The notes: generated by a model from the sequence alone, not told the origin. Shown: positions 11,535 through 23,519, numbered from the stretch's first letter. The stretch: 64,000 nucleotides of DNA from Stichopus chloronotus (GCA_021234535.1 SFZH01000008.1:21663091-21727090); one strand, 5' to 3'. Numbers and translations: made by a program.

Positions 11535-12910
11535 AGTTTCGATGATAATCGTAACCTGTGTAATCATGTATGTGTGTGTGTGTGTGTGTGTGCGGGTTTG
11601 TTTCGGACGCCGAACGGGGACACACACAGGAACTTCAAGCTTGCAACCAGGGTTACGCCGAAAAATGAGGGTTTCCCAGGTAATGGATATTGTAACATAA
11701 TGCAAACTGGGGTATATATGCACCCTCAACGTAATAGGCGAATCTAACTTTTTCCCCAATTACCTATTTTATGTATATGCGTGTGTATAGGTGTGTATGT
11801 GTGTAAAAAATTATACACGCAATGCCGTTTCTGGCGTGAATGGGGGATACATGGAAGACTTTATGCCTCTTAATGGGGACATCATCCGCAACGTGGGGAT
11901 ATCCCCGTTTACGTGAGGAAAAGTTCATGTCCCCGATTGGAGCCCTAAATTAAACTGGTAGTAAGTGTACGTGTGCGTGTGTGTATGTCCGTGATGCCCT
12001 ACCTTGTAAACACGATATCTCAAGAAGGAAAGCTTGGAAAGATCTCATATTTGGTATGTAGGTGTACCATATTGAGAAGAACAACCCTATTATTTTTGGT
12101 GAAGGTCAAAGGTCATTTGGGGTCAACAGGGCTCATATTGTGAAAAGTGGTAAACAGTATATCTTAGGATGGGAAGCTTGGAAAGATCTCACATTTAGTA
12201 TGGAGGTGTACTGCATTGAGAAGAACAACTGTATTACTTTTGGTGAAGGTCAAAGGTCATTTGGGGTCAACAGGGCTCATATTGAGAAAACGTGGTAAAC
12301 ACGATATCTCAAGATGGGAAGCTTGGAAAGATCTCATATTTAGTATGTAGGTGTACTGCATTGAGAAGAACAACCCTATCTTTTTTTGTTTTATGTTTTT
12401 GTTGGAGGTCAAAGGTCATTTGGGGTCACCAGGGATCAAATTGTGAAAACCTTGTTAAAACAATATCTCAAGAAGCAAAGCTTGGACAAATATCATACTT
12501 GGTATGTAGGTATACCATATTAAGTAGAAGAGCCTCAGTGTTTTTGGTGGAGGTCAAAGGTTATTTGGGGTCAACAAGAGTCAAATTGTGAAAACCTTGT
12601 AAACATGATATCTCAAGAAGGGAAGCTTGGACAAATGTCATAATTAGTGCGTTGGTGTACCACATTGAGTACAACATCCTTAAAGACTGTGGTGTAGGTT
12701 AAAGGTCATTTTAGGTTAACAGGGGTCAAGTTGTGAAAACCTTACAAACACAATATCTCAAGAAGGGAAGGTTGGACAGATGTCATATGAAGTATCTAGG
12801 GTATCCTATAGAGTACAAGAAAGCTATTTTTTTAATGGCGGTCAACGGTCACTTGAGGTCAACAAGGGTCAAAGTGTGAAAACCTTGTGAATAAACTGTG
12901 TCGATTTACC
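11535..12910 (+). mobile_element. HINE-like family B, copy 1: hairpin start, GT microsatellite and monomer array
   Basis: It starts with TTTCGATGATAATCG (a CGAT-GATA-ATCG hairpin) and GTAATCATG, then a GT run at about 11568-11592, a spacer, and from about 11992 six head-to-tail copies of the roughly 145-bp monomer. The monomer starts can be followed by the phrase ATATCTCAAGA(A/T)GG near 12013, 12303, 12464, 12607 and 12755. The array ends in GTGAATAAACTGTGTCGAT, a tail also seen at the end of the array at 38390. The monomers carry AGGTCAAAGGTCA at about 12105, 12247 and 12408. No protein is encoded. Confidence 0.7.
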
Positions 12911-14130
12911 TGGTATACGTGGGCATGGCATTGTCAGCTGCACCTACCGTATTAAAATTAACAGCTAACAAATATACTAAACATACCAGGTGTACCTGTA
13001 CCTGGAGAAATGGATAATACGTCCTAATGGGTAAAGCCGTGTGAAGAAACCAATTGATTGCCATTCGCTTTTCAAGTATAGTAGATCAGAGAGTATGTAA
13101 CTGAACTGTTCGTAATTGGAATAATCAGTGATTGGGGGTTACGGAAAATTCCAAGACACATTCTGCAAGTTGTGTACGCAAAAGATGTACACCTTGCAGG
13201 GCACATCAAACACAAAGTAGCATTTTAGTAAAAAGAAAAAAAAAATTGGTGGCAATGGAATATCAAAATAAGTAGCAATGTTTGTAAGACATAAAAACAA
13301 AAGCAAAGTGTGAGACCAAGGAGTATTCCGAAATACCGTACACTTACCTAGAAAAACAGTCAAAATGCTGATATGGCTGTACTTGCCACCACACTACGTA
13401 GACACATCAGAATCACAAAAAGAGGAGTGAATTGCATGATTGTTTCCATTTCATTACCACAAATTGGAAAATATGCGTGTTGATGACACATGGAGTAACA
13501 TTTTCTTCGTAATTCCCGCCATAAAGAAACCTCAGTTGTATAAGCAGGAAAAAAGTAGCTACTGTCAATAAGGTTTTCACCCACAGTTTTGAGCCCATCT
13601 CCCTATACCATCTCCACACTGAGTCTGTGCTGTTGCTCACCTGTCTGTCTAGTCTGTTTGTAGCATAGAATGATCTATAGATTTGTCGGAAGCACATACT
13701 GCCCATGCCCATGTAACTAGCCGACGCACAGTACATCGTGTATGCAATGTAGTATGGTCGGAACAGGGAGTTGCCATTGTCAAGTAACGAATGGCTTCCC
13801 AATGTTTATTCCAAAGACAACTTTCTGTTGATGCAAACTGCGAGTGTTGTTAAGGTTTTAGACTCCCTAAAGTAAGAGATTTCAGTCACAAAAACCATCA
13901 TTGGATTTCATACGCTGTTTTGTTGTCTGTGTACACTTGGTACTGTAGTTACTATCACATGTCCAGGAAAACACGATCAAATGTCAAAAGTATAAAAAAA
14001 TATCTCAGTCAGTCAAAACTGCCAAAAACATTTGCATGGCATGTGCAAAAGACCCCAAACTAGTAGTGCGCATTATTTTCGCAAACTTTAATTTGAAGGT
14101 TTCCTTCTACGAGATATTTTCATTCAAAGT
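12911..14130. other. no recognised gene
   Basis: Includes a 129-codon minus-strand open frame at 13413-13802 with one hydrophobic stretch, but no recognisable domain and a second overlapping frame of similar quality. I treat it as chance. Confidence 0.35.
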
Positions 14131-14400
14131 GACTTGGGACTTTTGCTGTAGCCTAACATATATACGTAAAACTGAGGTAGAGCCTAGGCGACTGGTGCCC
14201 TACACTTACTGTACAGGAACACGCTAGACTAAGATTTTCAAGTAAATTTTGACCTAAACTGTTTGAAAATGTGCTTTATATTGCCTGATGTACTGCTAAG
14301 CTTATATTGCGAGAGGAACAGAATGGCATATTTTACGCTAAAACTTTAACTTTCAACTTTAAAGAAGAGTGGAAAAAAGTTCACCATATACTGTACAGTA
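14131..14400. repeat. duplicated segment, copy 1 (pair with 21189-21485)
   Basis: It shares with 21189-21485, in order, GACTTGGGACTTT, TGTAGCCTAACATATA, TAGAGCCTAG, GTGCTTTATATTGCCTGAT, GCTAAGCTTATATTG, GGAACAG(A/G)ATGGCATATTTTAC and CACCATATA. The second copy lies immediately after a family B array. Confidence 0.75.
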
Positions 14401-14417
14401 TAAGTGCCCTTTTGTTT

Positions 14418-14610
14418 ATGGTGTCCATGTCTTGCATCTTAATGGGCTTATGGGGTCAAACATAAAAATCTTAAAACTGCCATAGTTCCATAATTGTGGG
14501 TCAGATTTGTTTTAAACTTGATATGGTTGTCTGTTATTGGCGGATCCACAACCCTGTGAAATTTATTGATAGAGGGGGAAAAATTTTGTGGCTTTATTTT
14601 TTGGTCTTTG
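14418..14610. repeat. isolated copy of the family A internal region
   Basis: The phrases GGTGTCCATGTCTTGCAT, GTGGGTCAGATTTGTTTT, AAACTTGATA and GGTTGTCTGTTATT match the non-repetitive internal part of the elements at 18158 and 43721 (about 18340-18540 and 43910-44100). The element ends are missing. Confidence 0.65.
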
Positions 14611-15389
14611 GAAAATTGGTGATGTTTTAGTGCTTTTGTACTCCATCAGCTGCTGTATGTAATGGTTGAATTTGCATTATCTTTATAGATTAAAATGGGT
14701 TGGGGAACAATTTCAGTCACTGTGTCTAAATATGGTATATACAGTGAGTTGTTAGTTTAGCAGTTGGTACACAACTACAGTTTGGTAACCAGTATGTAGT
14801 CGATGTGTGTACCAATTGAATTTGCATTATCCTTAAATTTGAAAAAAAAGAAAGGGAAATGTTTGATTCATTATATTTTAACATGTTTAGTTATTTGTTA
14901 ATTTAATGGTTGTACATGGGCCCAAAATGTTTGGCACCCAGTTTGAGCTCAATTTTTGGGCCCCATTTTTTTTTTTTAATTCATTATGTAATCATGTGAT
15001 ATATTTCTCTTAATTCAATGGGGACACTGTACAGATCTACATTTTTGGACTTGATTTGGACTCCATTTGTGGGCTCCATTCTTGATAGCCCAATTTTTGG
15101 GTCCCCAGTTTTGAGGACCCAACTTTTCACTTGCCCTAATTTCTTTGCAAGGAACCACAGTACCCATTGGGCTCTTGTTTAGCATGCTGTAGAGGGGCAT
15201 GTTGCCATGTTCAAATGTCGTTTGACATCACTACGGTTAAAATATGTGGAGATGTAGGGAAAGTATGTTCATATTCCATTTGTAGTTGCTGTTATTTTTA
15301 CCAAAAGCTGTACTGTAAATGGTTTTCAGTGCATATCAGAGGTGACTGAAGGTCAATATTTGTCAACTTTTAATACATTATATTGTTGC

Positions 15390-15805
15390 ACCTTCATTCA
15401 GATGTCATGCATCTTCTTTTTCAATCACAGCTCTAGAGAATTTCTGTCCAGATGTGTGTTGGTTCTTGCATCTCAACAGTGTACATCAGTGTTTTGTACA
15501 CTATAGAGGCTGTGTCCAGTACATGACATTTATGTTAATTGGAGCGGACGCAGTGAGGAAGCAAGGAAGTTGAAGGAACTATTAAAGATGTGACCATGTG
15601 TTACAGTAGCTGTGCAGACCAACCTGGGTGACAAAATTTAGTGAATGAGGAATGGATGGGCATAGCCTACTGTAAGTACTGTAAGTGCATGGAATATGAA
15701 GCACTAAAATATGCTATTTATAATTTAGTGTTATATGACAGCATGCTCTATAGTCTGTAGTGTGTAAATTTACTGGTCCAAGCACATGTTCCTTGAAAAG
15801 ATGAA
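15390..15805. repeat. dispersed or duplicated segment, copy 2 (pair with 6780-7200)
   Basis: Collinear diverged copy of 6780-7200; see that entry for the shared phrases. Relative to copy 1 it has insertions such as the TTGGAGCGGACGCAG stretch near 15540. Confidence 0.75.
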
Positions 15806-15951
15806 GAAGGTACTAGATCTGGATTTAGCTATAAAGAACTTTGTTGCACACCCTCCCTACAGGTAAAATGAATTTTTCTTTTTCGCCCTTTACCTCAGGT
15901 ACATAGTGTACACATTCGATGTGATATGCGTATGTTGTGTACATAGGGTAT

Positions 15952-16420
15952 TAGGTTATGATAAGTTCATCTTTATTAAACCGGCCTTCAGGGTAAATAA
16001 ATGCTTGCATTAAACAGAACAAACAATAAAGACAATGTGAATCACAAAAATACATACAAGCAACAATTAAACAATAAAGGAGAAATGAGAAAAGGTAGAA
16101 GAGGTAGAGTACTAAAGGGGTAAAAGTATCAGAGAATAGGAACCAAGATTTAAGGTTTAAAAGTAAGATTAATGAATCTGATACATTGTGGGATAAAAGA
16201 GGACGGGTGGCGATTAGTGCTGGATGAATGAAATCTCATTCTGTGACCTCTAGGAATAACTGCGTCATGTAAAACAACACTAAGAGGATGATGATTATCA
16301 TGCATAACCTCCAATAGTTTCTTCCTTCATTGACATAGGTCGCAGCCGATGATAGTTGAAATCCTATGATATAACTTGTCTGCATAATAGTGGTGTCAAT
16401 TGTATATTTGTTTCCAATGA
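15952..16420 (-). pseudogene. LINE 3' end (RT C-terminus and tail), minus strand
   Basis: Read on the minus strand, 16140-16330 contains HPLSVVLHDAVIPRGHRMR then NRHPSSFIPQCIRFIN, the conserved C-terminal pattern of many LINE polymerases (HPL...R, then NR..SFIP..IR..N). It is followed, still on the minus strand, by an A/T-rich 3' part ending TTTAATAAAGATGAACTTAT at 15965-15985. The same ending occurs at 61172-61335, so both are 3' ends of one LINE class. Nothing upstream of the C-terminus is recognisable, so the copy is 5'-truncated and inactive. Confidence 0.7.
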
Positions 16421-16931
16421 TTGTATTCCCACCCCACGATAAAAGGTTATTCTAAAACCCCACAAATAACTGAATTGTAAAACATGGCAAGGATATGTTT
16501 ATTATTTTTTCATGATATGCATACAATGCATTATAGGGTGTAGTTTTTCATAAAGCTTTTATGGGTTCATTCCAGGAACGTTGATTGTCAATGACCTCCA
16601 TCAAGACATACTGTAAGTGTCCACAGTTTCAACCATTTATTAACCTCTATTTGTAGTGACACCATAACAACAAATTGTTGTCAGAAAACACTCAGAAATG
16701 GTGTGTTATTCACCTGTATTTCAACAAAAATGTTATAAAACTTAGCAACAGTACAGAAGGTATGTGTTAATATGACTCCAGACAGTAACAAATAGCAACA
16801 TTTTTTGGGTAAAATAATTTGTTCCAGTTCATTCACCCCAATTACATTTCCTGAAAATTTGTCATGGTATAACAGTGAATATTGACTCTTTCCAATATTT
16901 CCTTTAAAGAGACAACAAATTTCAGTGATCT
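16421..16931. other. no recognised gene
   Basis: AT-rich sequence between a LINE end and a MITE. A short minus-strand frame here shows no known domain. Confidence 0.4.
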
Positions 16932-17291
16932 TTAAAGGGAAATAAGGTGTTTGTTTTACAGAAAACAACCATAGATTTAAAACCAGTATTTGCAAAGGTA
17001 GAATGACAGATTATTCAAAATAAGGAAGGACCGTAGCCTTCTTTTCAAGAAATAAGGTTCTCATAGATAGAAATTCAAATTCAGTTACTTGTTGCTCAAC
17101 AATTATTTGTTCACCCAAACTTTTCAAAATTCAAATGATACATCTTCCGTCACTCACCACATGCATGATGTTTTAAGGAGATGAAGCTCTTGCAGAATGT
17201 TTAGTGGTTAGACTGAATGGTTTAATAATGATTAAAGCTATTGTCTTCGTATGATATGTTGGTATATTCTAAACGCCCTATTTCCCTTTAA
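16932..17291. mobile_element. 360-bp MITE with TTAA (or TA) flanks
   Basis: The left end TTAAAGGGAAATAAGGTGTT (16932) and the right end AAACGCCCTATTTCCCTTTAA (ending 17291) are inverse repeats of about 20 bp. TTAA sits at both edges, which would fit a piggyBac-type target, although a TA target of a mariner-like element cannot be excluded. A diverged second copy is at 24845-25198. No transposase is encoded. Confidence 0.75.
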
Positions 17292-18157
17292 TGTTTTCAA
17301 ATCCAGAACATAAATACTTTTAAGTATATGCAAAATTGAAGCTGATATATTTCCCTTATTATCACTAATTGAAGTTTTGTCATAGTATAACGTTATATGT
17401 GAAGTCCCATTACCTTGCACACAAAATTATGGAAACCTGTCACAGTATAACGGTGAACATTTATATTCCTCTAAGAATCCCTTAGAAAGACAACAAATTG
17501 CATTTATATTTTGTCTTCAAACACCAATACCACCACAACACCAAAAAAACTCTGCAAATATATGCAAGTTAAAGTTCATTTATTTCCCTTGAACTAATTA
17601 TCACTAATTAAAGTTGTCACTTTATAATGTTATACCGTGACAAACTTAAATTAACTTGCATACAAATTTGGGAAATCCACCTTTCCATTCTCCGACAAAG
17701 TTGCAAACTAAAAGTGAACACAGACCGCCCTAAACCAGGACCAAACTTAAAATATCTGAAACAGAACTGGGTTTTGGGCAGTCTCACTGAACTTAGGCCA
17801 ATGGTTGCATGGTCTAACCAGCTATGAAAGTCTTTTATCCCAGTTGGTCTGATCATTTATGCTTAAACCAAAGCAAAAAAGAATGAACAGGTTATGGAAG
17901 ATTTAAACTTTTCTGTTTTCTGAGAGTGCCTTCTTTGACTTATTGTTTGCTTCAAATCAAAGACAGACTACAGAAAGTAATGATTGAAGTGGGGGTTCAA
18001 TAAAGTGCCATTTCAAAACTCATCAATGTAAAAAAAATACAGTTTGTTACCCTTTATCTTTTCATTGTGCTTATTTAAGCTTGACTGCCAAACTTTTATT
18101 TTGTTTCAGAATCCGCTTATTGCAAATTAGTTTGTATTTTGAAAATCCTCCTTTTTG
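17292..18157. other. diverged internal duplications, no gene
   Basis: Phrases such as TTATCACTAATT with GTTATA(C/T) and GTCA(C/T)AGTATAAC recur at about 17360, 17440 and 17600, so short local duplication has occurred. No coding motif is recognisable. Confidence 0.4.
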
Positions 18158-19448
18158 ATTCCTTGCCGTAGGCAGGGGGATCTATGCAGTCATGATGTCG
18201 TGTGTGGGTATGTATGTGTGTGTGTAGGGGTGTGTGTGTGTGTGACGGTTGCTTGTAAACAGTCTATCTCAGGAAGGGTAACTCTGAGTATTTTCATTTT
18301 TGGCATGTTGGTTGCCCATATTGAGTAGATGATCCCTATTGTTTTTGGTGTCCAAATCTTGCATATTAATGAGGTTATGGGGTAAAACATAAAAATTTTT
18401 ACAACTGCTGTAGTTCCTTATCCGTGGGTCAGATTTGTTTTAAACTTGATAAGGTTGTCTGTTATTAACAGGTTCATGACCCTGTGAAATTTAATGCTTA
18501 TCAATAGAGAGGAAGGGATAATTTTTCACTATAAAACAATAATAATAGCCTTAGCACCATTATTGTGGTTATTATAAACTACCGTACAAATATATATTGA
18601 TCTACATTGTGCAAAAGCAGGTGTTTATTCTCTCGCACACAGTTAACTCAATGGGATTGCTCCCTACAGTACTGCATTTGTAACTTAGTAACTTCTAGTG
18701 TGGGGGGCTAATAAGTTGTCCAGAGAGAGAGTGTTGGTATGGGAGGTCATGGGGTCAGATAGAAAAGCATGCAGTGGAATGTTAATGGGTTTATGAAAAA
18801 AATGAAGAAAATAAAAAAAAACATCTGTTCTGTCATTTATTTGGATAATATCAATATCCAGAGGAACAGCTGGTAGCAGAACAGGGTTTCTTAACAATCA
18901 AATTGGAGTGCTTTCAATCATATTTCACAATGTCGGAAAAGATGGAGGAAGCAAAAATATTGAGGAGGAATCATAACTTAGGGTCAATTTACCAGGACTT
19001 TGAGTGTGTTAAAAGCTACTTGTAACAAGGAAGAAATTATCCTGGTGGTTTACGAAGAATTTTGAAGTAAATATGGCAGACAAGCTGAGTTCAGATGAGG
19101 TAAGGTTGAGTTATTTGATTCAACTAACAACAGGCAAGACTAGAAGCAGCATTGATTACTTGTGTGTTTCTTGGAGCACAGAGATAATGTTGACTGATTT
19201 CATACTGTACTCATACTGTACTTGATGTGTGGGTTGTATGGCCTGGGTAGGTGATCCCTATTGCTTTTGGTGGACATCAAATGTCGCAGTCATTTTAGGT
19301 CACCAAAATGAAGGTCATTTTGGGTTAAAGGCTTGTGGTGTATCACGAAAAATAACTGCAGTTGATCTTATACTTGTCATTTGAATAATTCATGTTTGTT
19401 GTAATATAACCATGTAGCAAGGAATCACAAAGCCTTTTGGCTTTCTGG
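18158..19448 (+). mobile_element. HINE/Helentron-like family A, copy 2 (both ends present, carries gag fragment)
   Basis: The 5' end reads GATTCCTTGCCGTAGGCAGG, then a GTGTGTG microsatellite and one monomer. The 3' end has GCAAGGAATC at 19417-19426, the exact inverse of the first ten bases GATTCCTTGC, then the hairpin AAAGCC-TTTT-GGCTTT at 19429-19444 and CTGG at 19445-19448. Subterminal inverted repeats, a terminal stem-loop and a minisatellite core are hallmarks of Helentron-associated elements (DINE-1, pearl). Inside lies a retrotransposon-derived stretch, listed separately. The shape is seen; the Helentron assignment is inference because no Rep/helicase is present. Confidence 0.7.
18868..19180 (+). 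pseudogene. captured LTR-retrotransposon primer site and gag fragment (deleted copy)
   Basis: A primer-site-like CTGGTAGCAGAAC at about 18869-18881 is followed by ATGTCGGAAAAGATGGAGG and, after a stop, by a stretch reading SDEVRLSYLIQLTTGKTRSS. The same sequence is longer in the element at 43721-45269, where it shows the DUF1759-like gag region of BEL/Pao elements. Here about 250 bp, including the segment with PPYDGDPRT in the other copy, is missing. It is broken and non-functional. Its junctions with the surrounding element are the same as in the other copy. Confidence 0.65.
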
Positions 19449-19559
19449 TTATTGATTGCACTTAAAAAGTTACAATCGATCCAAAAACTTTAAATTTATG
19501 TTTGAAAGTCCCACAAGCTTCATTTACATTTCCTCCTGATCGCACATGTGTGTGTATCA

Positions 19560-21195
19560 ATGTGTTTGTGACGTTCAGCTTGTCTCGCAATATCTCAAAA
19601 AGGGAAACTCCAGTTCTCAAACATATTACATAGATGCCCTGTATTGAGAGGAAGAACTGTACTATTGTTGGTTTCGACGATAATCGTAACCTTTGTAATC
19701 ATGCAAGTGTATGTATGTATGTATGTATGTATGTATGTATGTATGTATGTATGTATGTATGTATGTATGTATGTATGTATGTATGTATGTATGTATGTAT
19801 GTATGTATGTATGTATGTGCGTATGTATGTATGTATGTGCGTGCGTGCGTGTGTGCGTGTATGCTTGTGGGCGTGTATGCGTGTGAGGGTGTATCCATGA
19901 TGCCCTACCTGGTAAACACGATATCTCAAGAAGGGAAGCTTGGACAGATCCCATATTTGGTATGTAAGTGCACCATATTGAGTAGAAGAACCCTATTGTT
20001 TTTGGTGAAGGTCAAAGGTCATATGGGGTCAACAGGGGTCAAATTGTGAAAACCTTGTAAACATGCTATCTCAAGAAGGAAAGCCTGTACAGATCTCATA
20101 TTCAGTATGTAGGTGCACCATGTTAAGCAGAAGAACCCTATGGTTTTTGGTGTAGGTCAAGGGTCATTTGAGGTCAGCAGGGGTCAAATTGTGAAAACCT
20201 TGTAAACACGATATCTCAAGAAGGGAAACTTGGACATATCTCTTATTTAGTATGTAGGTGTACCACATCAAGTAGAAAAACCCTATTGTTTTTGGTGGAG
20301 TCAAAGGTCATTTGTGATCAACGGGGTCAAATTGTGAAAACCTTGTAAACACGATATCTGAAGAAGGGAAGCTTGGACAGATCTCATGTTTGGTATGTAG
20401 GTGTACCATGTTGAGGTGAAGAACCCTATTGTTTTTGGTGGAGGTCAAAGGTCATTTGGGGTCAACAGGGGTCAAATTGTGAAAAACTTGAAAAATGATA
20501 TCTCAAGAAGGGAAGCTTGTAGAGATCTCATGTTTGGTATGTAGTTGTGCCATGTTGAGGAGAGGAACCCTATTGTTTTTGGTGGAGGTCAAAGGTCATT
20601 TGGGGTCAACAGAGGTCAAATTGTGAAAACCTAGAAAAATGATATCTCAAGAAGGGAAGCTTGTAGAGATCTCATGTTTGGTATGTAGTTGTGCCATGTT
20701 GAGGAGAGGAACCCTATTGTTTTTGGTGGAGGTCAAAGGTCATTTGGGGTCAACAGAGGTCAAATTGTGAAAACCTAGAAAAATGATATCTCAAGAAGGG
20801 AAGCTTGTAGAGATCTCATGTTTGGTTTGGTATGTAGTTGTACCATGTTGAGGAGAGGAACCCTATTGTTTTTGGTGGAGGTCCAAGGTCATTTGGGGTC
20901 AACAGAGGTCAAATTGTGAAAACCTTGAAAAATGATATCTCAAGAAGGGAAGCTTGTAGAGATCTCATGTTTGGTATGTAGTTGTACCATGTTGAGGAGA
21001 GGAACCCTATTGTTTTTGGTGGAGGTCCAAGGTCATTTGGGGTCAACAGAGGTCAAATTGTGAAAACCTTGAAAACATGATACCTCAAGAAAGGAAGCTT
21101 GAACAGTTGTCATATGAAGTGTGCAGGTGTATCTTATTGAGTACAAGAACGCTATTATTTTAATGGAGGTCAACCATCACTTGAAGTCGACAAGA
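19560..21195 (+). mobile_element. monomer plus HINE-like family B, copy 2, with nine-unit array
   Basis: A partial monomer (19560-19670) is interrupted after ACTATTGTT by the family B start GTTTCGACGATAATCG (19671). After a long ATGT microsatellite the array runs from about 19905; ATATCTCAAG-type monomer starts lie at 19921, 20066, 20211, 20354, 20498, 20642, 20786, 20935 and 21080, giving a period of 143-149 bp. Perfect AGGTCAAAGGTCA occurs in several units (for example 20008, 20442, 20588, 20732). Units at 20498-20935 are nearly identical to each other, which suggests recent local amplification. Confidence 0.8.
19711..19888. repeat. (ATGT)n microsatellite grading into GTGC/GTGT
   Basis: An uninterrupted ATGT run covers 19711-19818 and then continues as mixed ATGT, GCGT and GTGT units to about 19888. 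All long open frames over it on both strands are artefacts of the repeat. Confidence 0.95.
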
Positions 21196-21485
21196 CTTGG
21201 GACTTTGTCTGTAGCCTAACATATAAACATACACAATGTGATAGAGCCTAGCCAATAAATGTATTTCTGACTGTTGTGCCTTACACTTACAGTAGAGGAA
21301 CATACTAGTCTAAGATTTTGAAGTATTAACTTTGATCCGAGTTGCTTGAAAATGTGCTTTATATTGCCTGATATATTGCTAAGCTTATATTGGGTCATCA
21401 GGAACAGGATGGCATATTTTACACTAAAACTTTGTACACTCAACTTAAAAAATAGTGTGGAGAATGTTTCACCATATATAACAGT
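21189..21485. repeat. duplicated segment, copy 2 (pair with 14131-14400)
   Basis: Collinear diverged copy of 14131-14400, starting directly at the end of the family B array. See the first copy for shared phrases. Confidence 0.75.
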
Positions 21486-21769
21486 GTTACGACAAACCAA
21501 CAACTCAACAACTCCAAGGATTTGAGACCAAGCTCAATCATATTGGCTCATAGTCACAGGGGATGGGTTGAAAGAACTCTATGGCACTCCTAAATGTTCT
21601 ACTTTCAGTGACCTTATCTCTTAGGTCCTCTAAGGCCTACTCAAAGGCAGAGTACACACATGAAACTGAACACAATCATAGACATTTTTTGCAAATTTAT
21701 TCTCATTTAAAGATCTTTGAAAAATTGACGCTGTTTACTCCGACATTTGCATGCACTGTACCTTCCTAA

Positions 21770-23460
21770 ATTGTAGGTGTATCTCATTGAGCATACAAAG
21801 TTCCATTGTCTTTGGTGAAGGGCAAAGTTTACTGTATTTGCAGTCAACAGGGTCACAGTATGGAATTCTTGTAAACATGCTATCTCAAGAAGGGAAGGTA
21901 GGACAGATGTCATATTCAATAATTAGTTGTACTTCATTGAGCACAAGACCCAATTGGTCTTAAATGGAGGTAAGAGGTCATTCAATGTCAACAAGGGTCA
22001 AAGTGTGAACATGTAGATATGATCTCAAGAAAGGAAGCTTGTGCAGATCTCATATTTCATATAAAGCATATGTAGCTTTATGTGACACATACTGTATTAA
22101 TCCTATTATATCAGATTCAGAACAAAATTTCCCTTAAATAGATCATCGAAACGACAATGCATTTCTGCATTCTGGTTTTTGGTAGAGGGCAAAGGTAATC
22201 TGAGCTTACCAGAGGTCAAACACTGAAAATCTTGTTAACACAATATCTCAAGGTAGGAATGATGAATACCTTTCATACTTTATGTGAGTTGGTCATATGA
22301 AGAAGATGAAGCCTATTGTTTTTTAGGAGGTCAAAGGTCATCTGGAGGTCAATCACCAGAGGTTAAACACTAAAACTATTGTTATCATCATATTTCAAGA
22401 AGTGAAACTCTGACAGTTCTCAAATTTAGTCCATAGATGCCCCATATTGAGAGGAAGAAGCCTATTGCTCTTGGTGAAGGTCAAAGGTCATCTGAGGTCA
22501 CCAGAGGTCAAACACTGTAAATCGTGTTATCACGATATCTCAAGGAGGGAAACTGACAGTTCTCAAACTATGCTCAATATTAAAAGGAAAAACCCTATTG
22601 TGTTTTTGGTGTAGGTGAAAGGTCATCTGAGGTCACCAGAGGTCGAATACTGAAAATTTTTTAACACAATGATGAATGATGAATACTTCTCATACTTAGT
22701 ATACTGGTTGGTTATATTGGGAAGGACAAAGTTATTGTTTTTGTAAAGATCATGTAAGGTCACCAGAGGTCAAATACTCTAAATCTTTTTTACACAATAT
22801 CTCAAGATTGGTATGATGGATAGTTCTCATATTTAGCGTGAGGGTTGGTCATATGAAGAGAAAGACTTACTGTTTGTAATTTAGGTCAAAGGTCATTTGA
22901 GGTCACCAGAGGTTAAACAGTGAAAATTGTAACGCAATACGTCAAGATAGGAAGGATGGATACTTCTCATACTTATATGGGTTGCTCTCATTAAGAGGAA
23001 GAACCTTGTTGCTTTTTTTGGACGTTAATGGTCATCTGTGGTCAGAGAGGTCAAACATTGACAATCTTGTTAACACAATATCTCATGGTAGGAACCATTT
23101 AAGCACATTCAGTATGTGAATGTATTACATCAGGTGGAATGAGTGGGTTTTGTAGTGATGATCATAGGTCATCTGATATCACCATAGGTATCAAAAAGGA
23201 AAGCTTCGGCAGATGTCAGGTATGAATGTTGGTCTACCCTATGAAATTTTAGTACCCCATCAATATTTTCAAAATTCAAAGGTGATTGATGTCAACAAGA
23301 GTGAAAAGGTAAAATCTTGAAGCACAATTTAAAGAAGGTTAGTTGGACAGCTCTGCCATTTCATATGTAGGTGTTCGATATTGAGTATAAGCGGCATATT
23401 CTTTTCTGTGATAGACAAAATTCATTTGCGGTCATTGCTGGTCACATTGTTGAGCCATCA
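21770..23460 (+). repeat. old, diverged array of the 145-bp monomer
   Basis: At least ten degenerate monomers can be followed by ATATCTCAAG and GAGGTCAAAGGTCA-like phrases (about 21885, 22020, 22245, 22385, 22535, 22800, 22935, 23080). Many show the DR4-type form AGGTCACCAGAGGTCA (for example about 22757 and 22497). A hairpin-plus-CTGG sequence (AATGCATTTCTGCATTCTGG, ending about 22173) lies inside and resembles a family 3' end, so two elements may be joined. Confidence 0.7.
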
Positions 23461-23469
23461 TGAATACAA

Positions 23470-23519
23470 CATATCAACAAAAATATCAACATAAATATCA
23501 ACATAAATATCAACATAAG
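23470..23519. repeat. 12-bp tandem repeat (ATATCAACATAA)
   Basis: About four head-to-tail copies of ATATCAACATAA, the first one imperfect. Confidence 0.9.

Noticed and set aside
12062..12591. Open frames with repeated protein sequence in the monomer array
   Set aside because: The repetition follows the DNA monomer period; frames shift between units and no start or splice pattern supports coding.
13413..13802. 129-codon minus-strand open frame with one hydrophobic stretch
   Set aside because: No domain recognised; an overlapping frame on the same strand is equally open, and the DNA is not otherwise gene-like.
19595..20049. Several long open frames over the ATGT tract on both strands
   Set aside because: They are produced by the microsatellite (IHTY and VCMY-type repeats) and the monomer array, not by genes.
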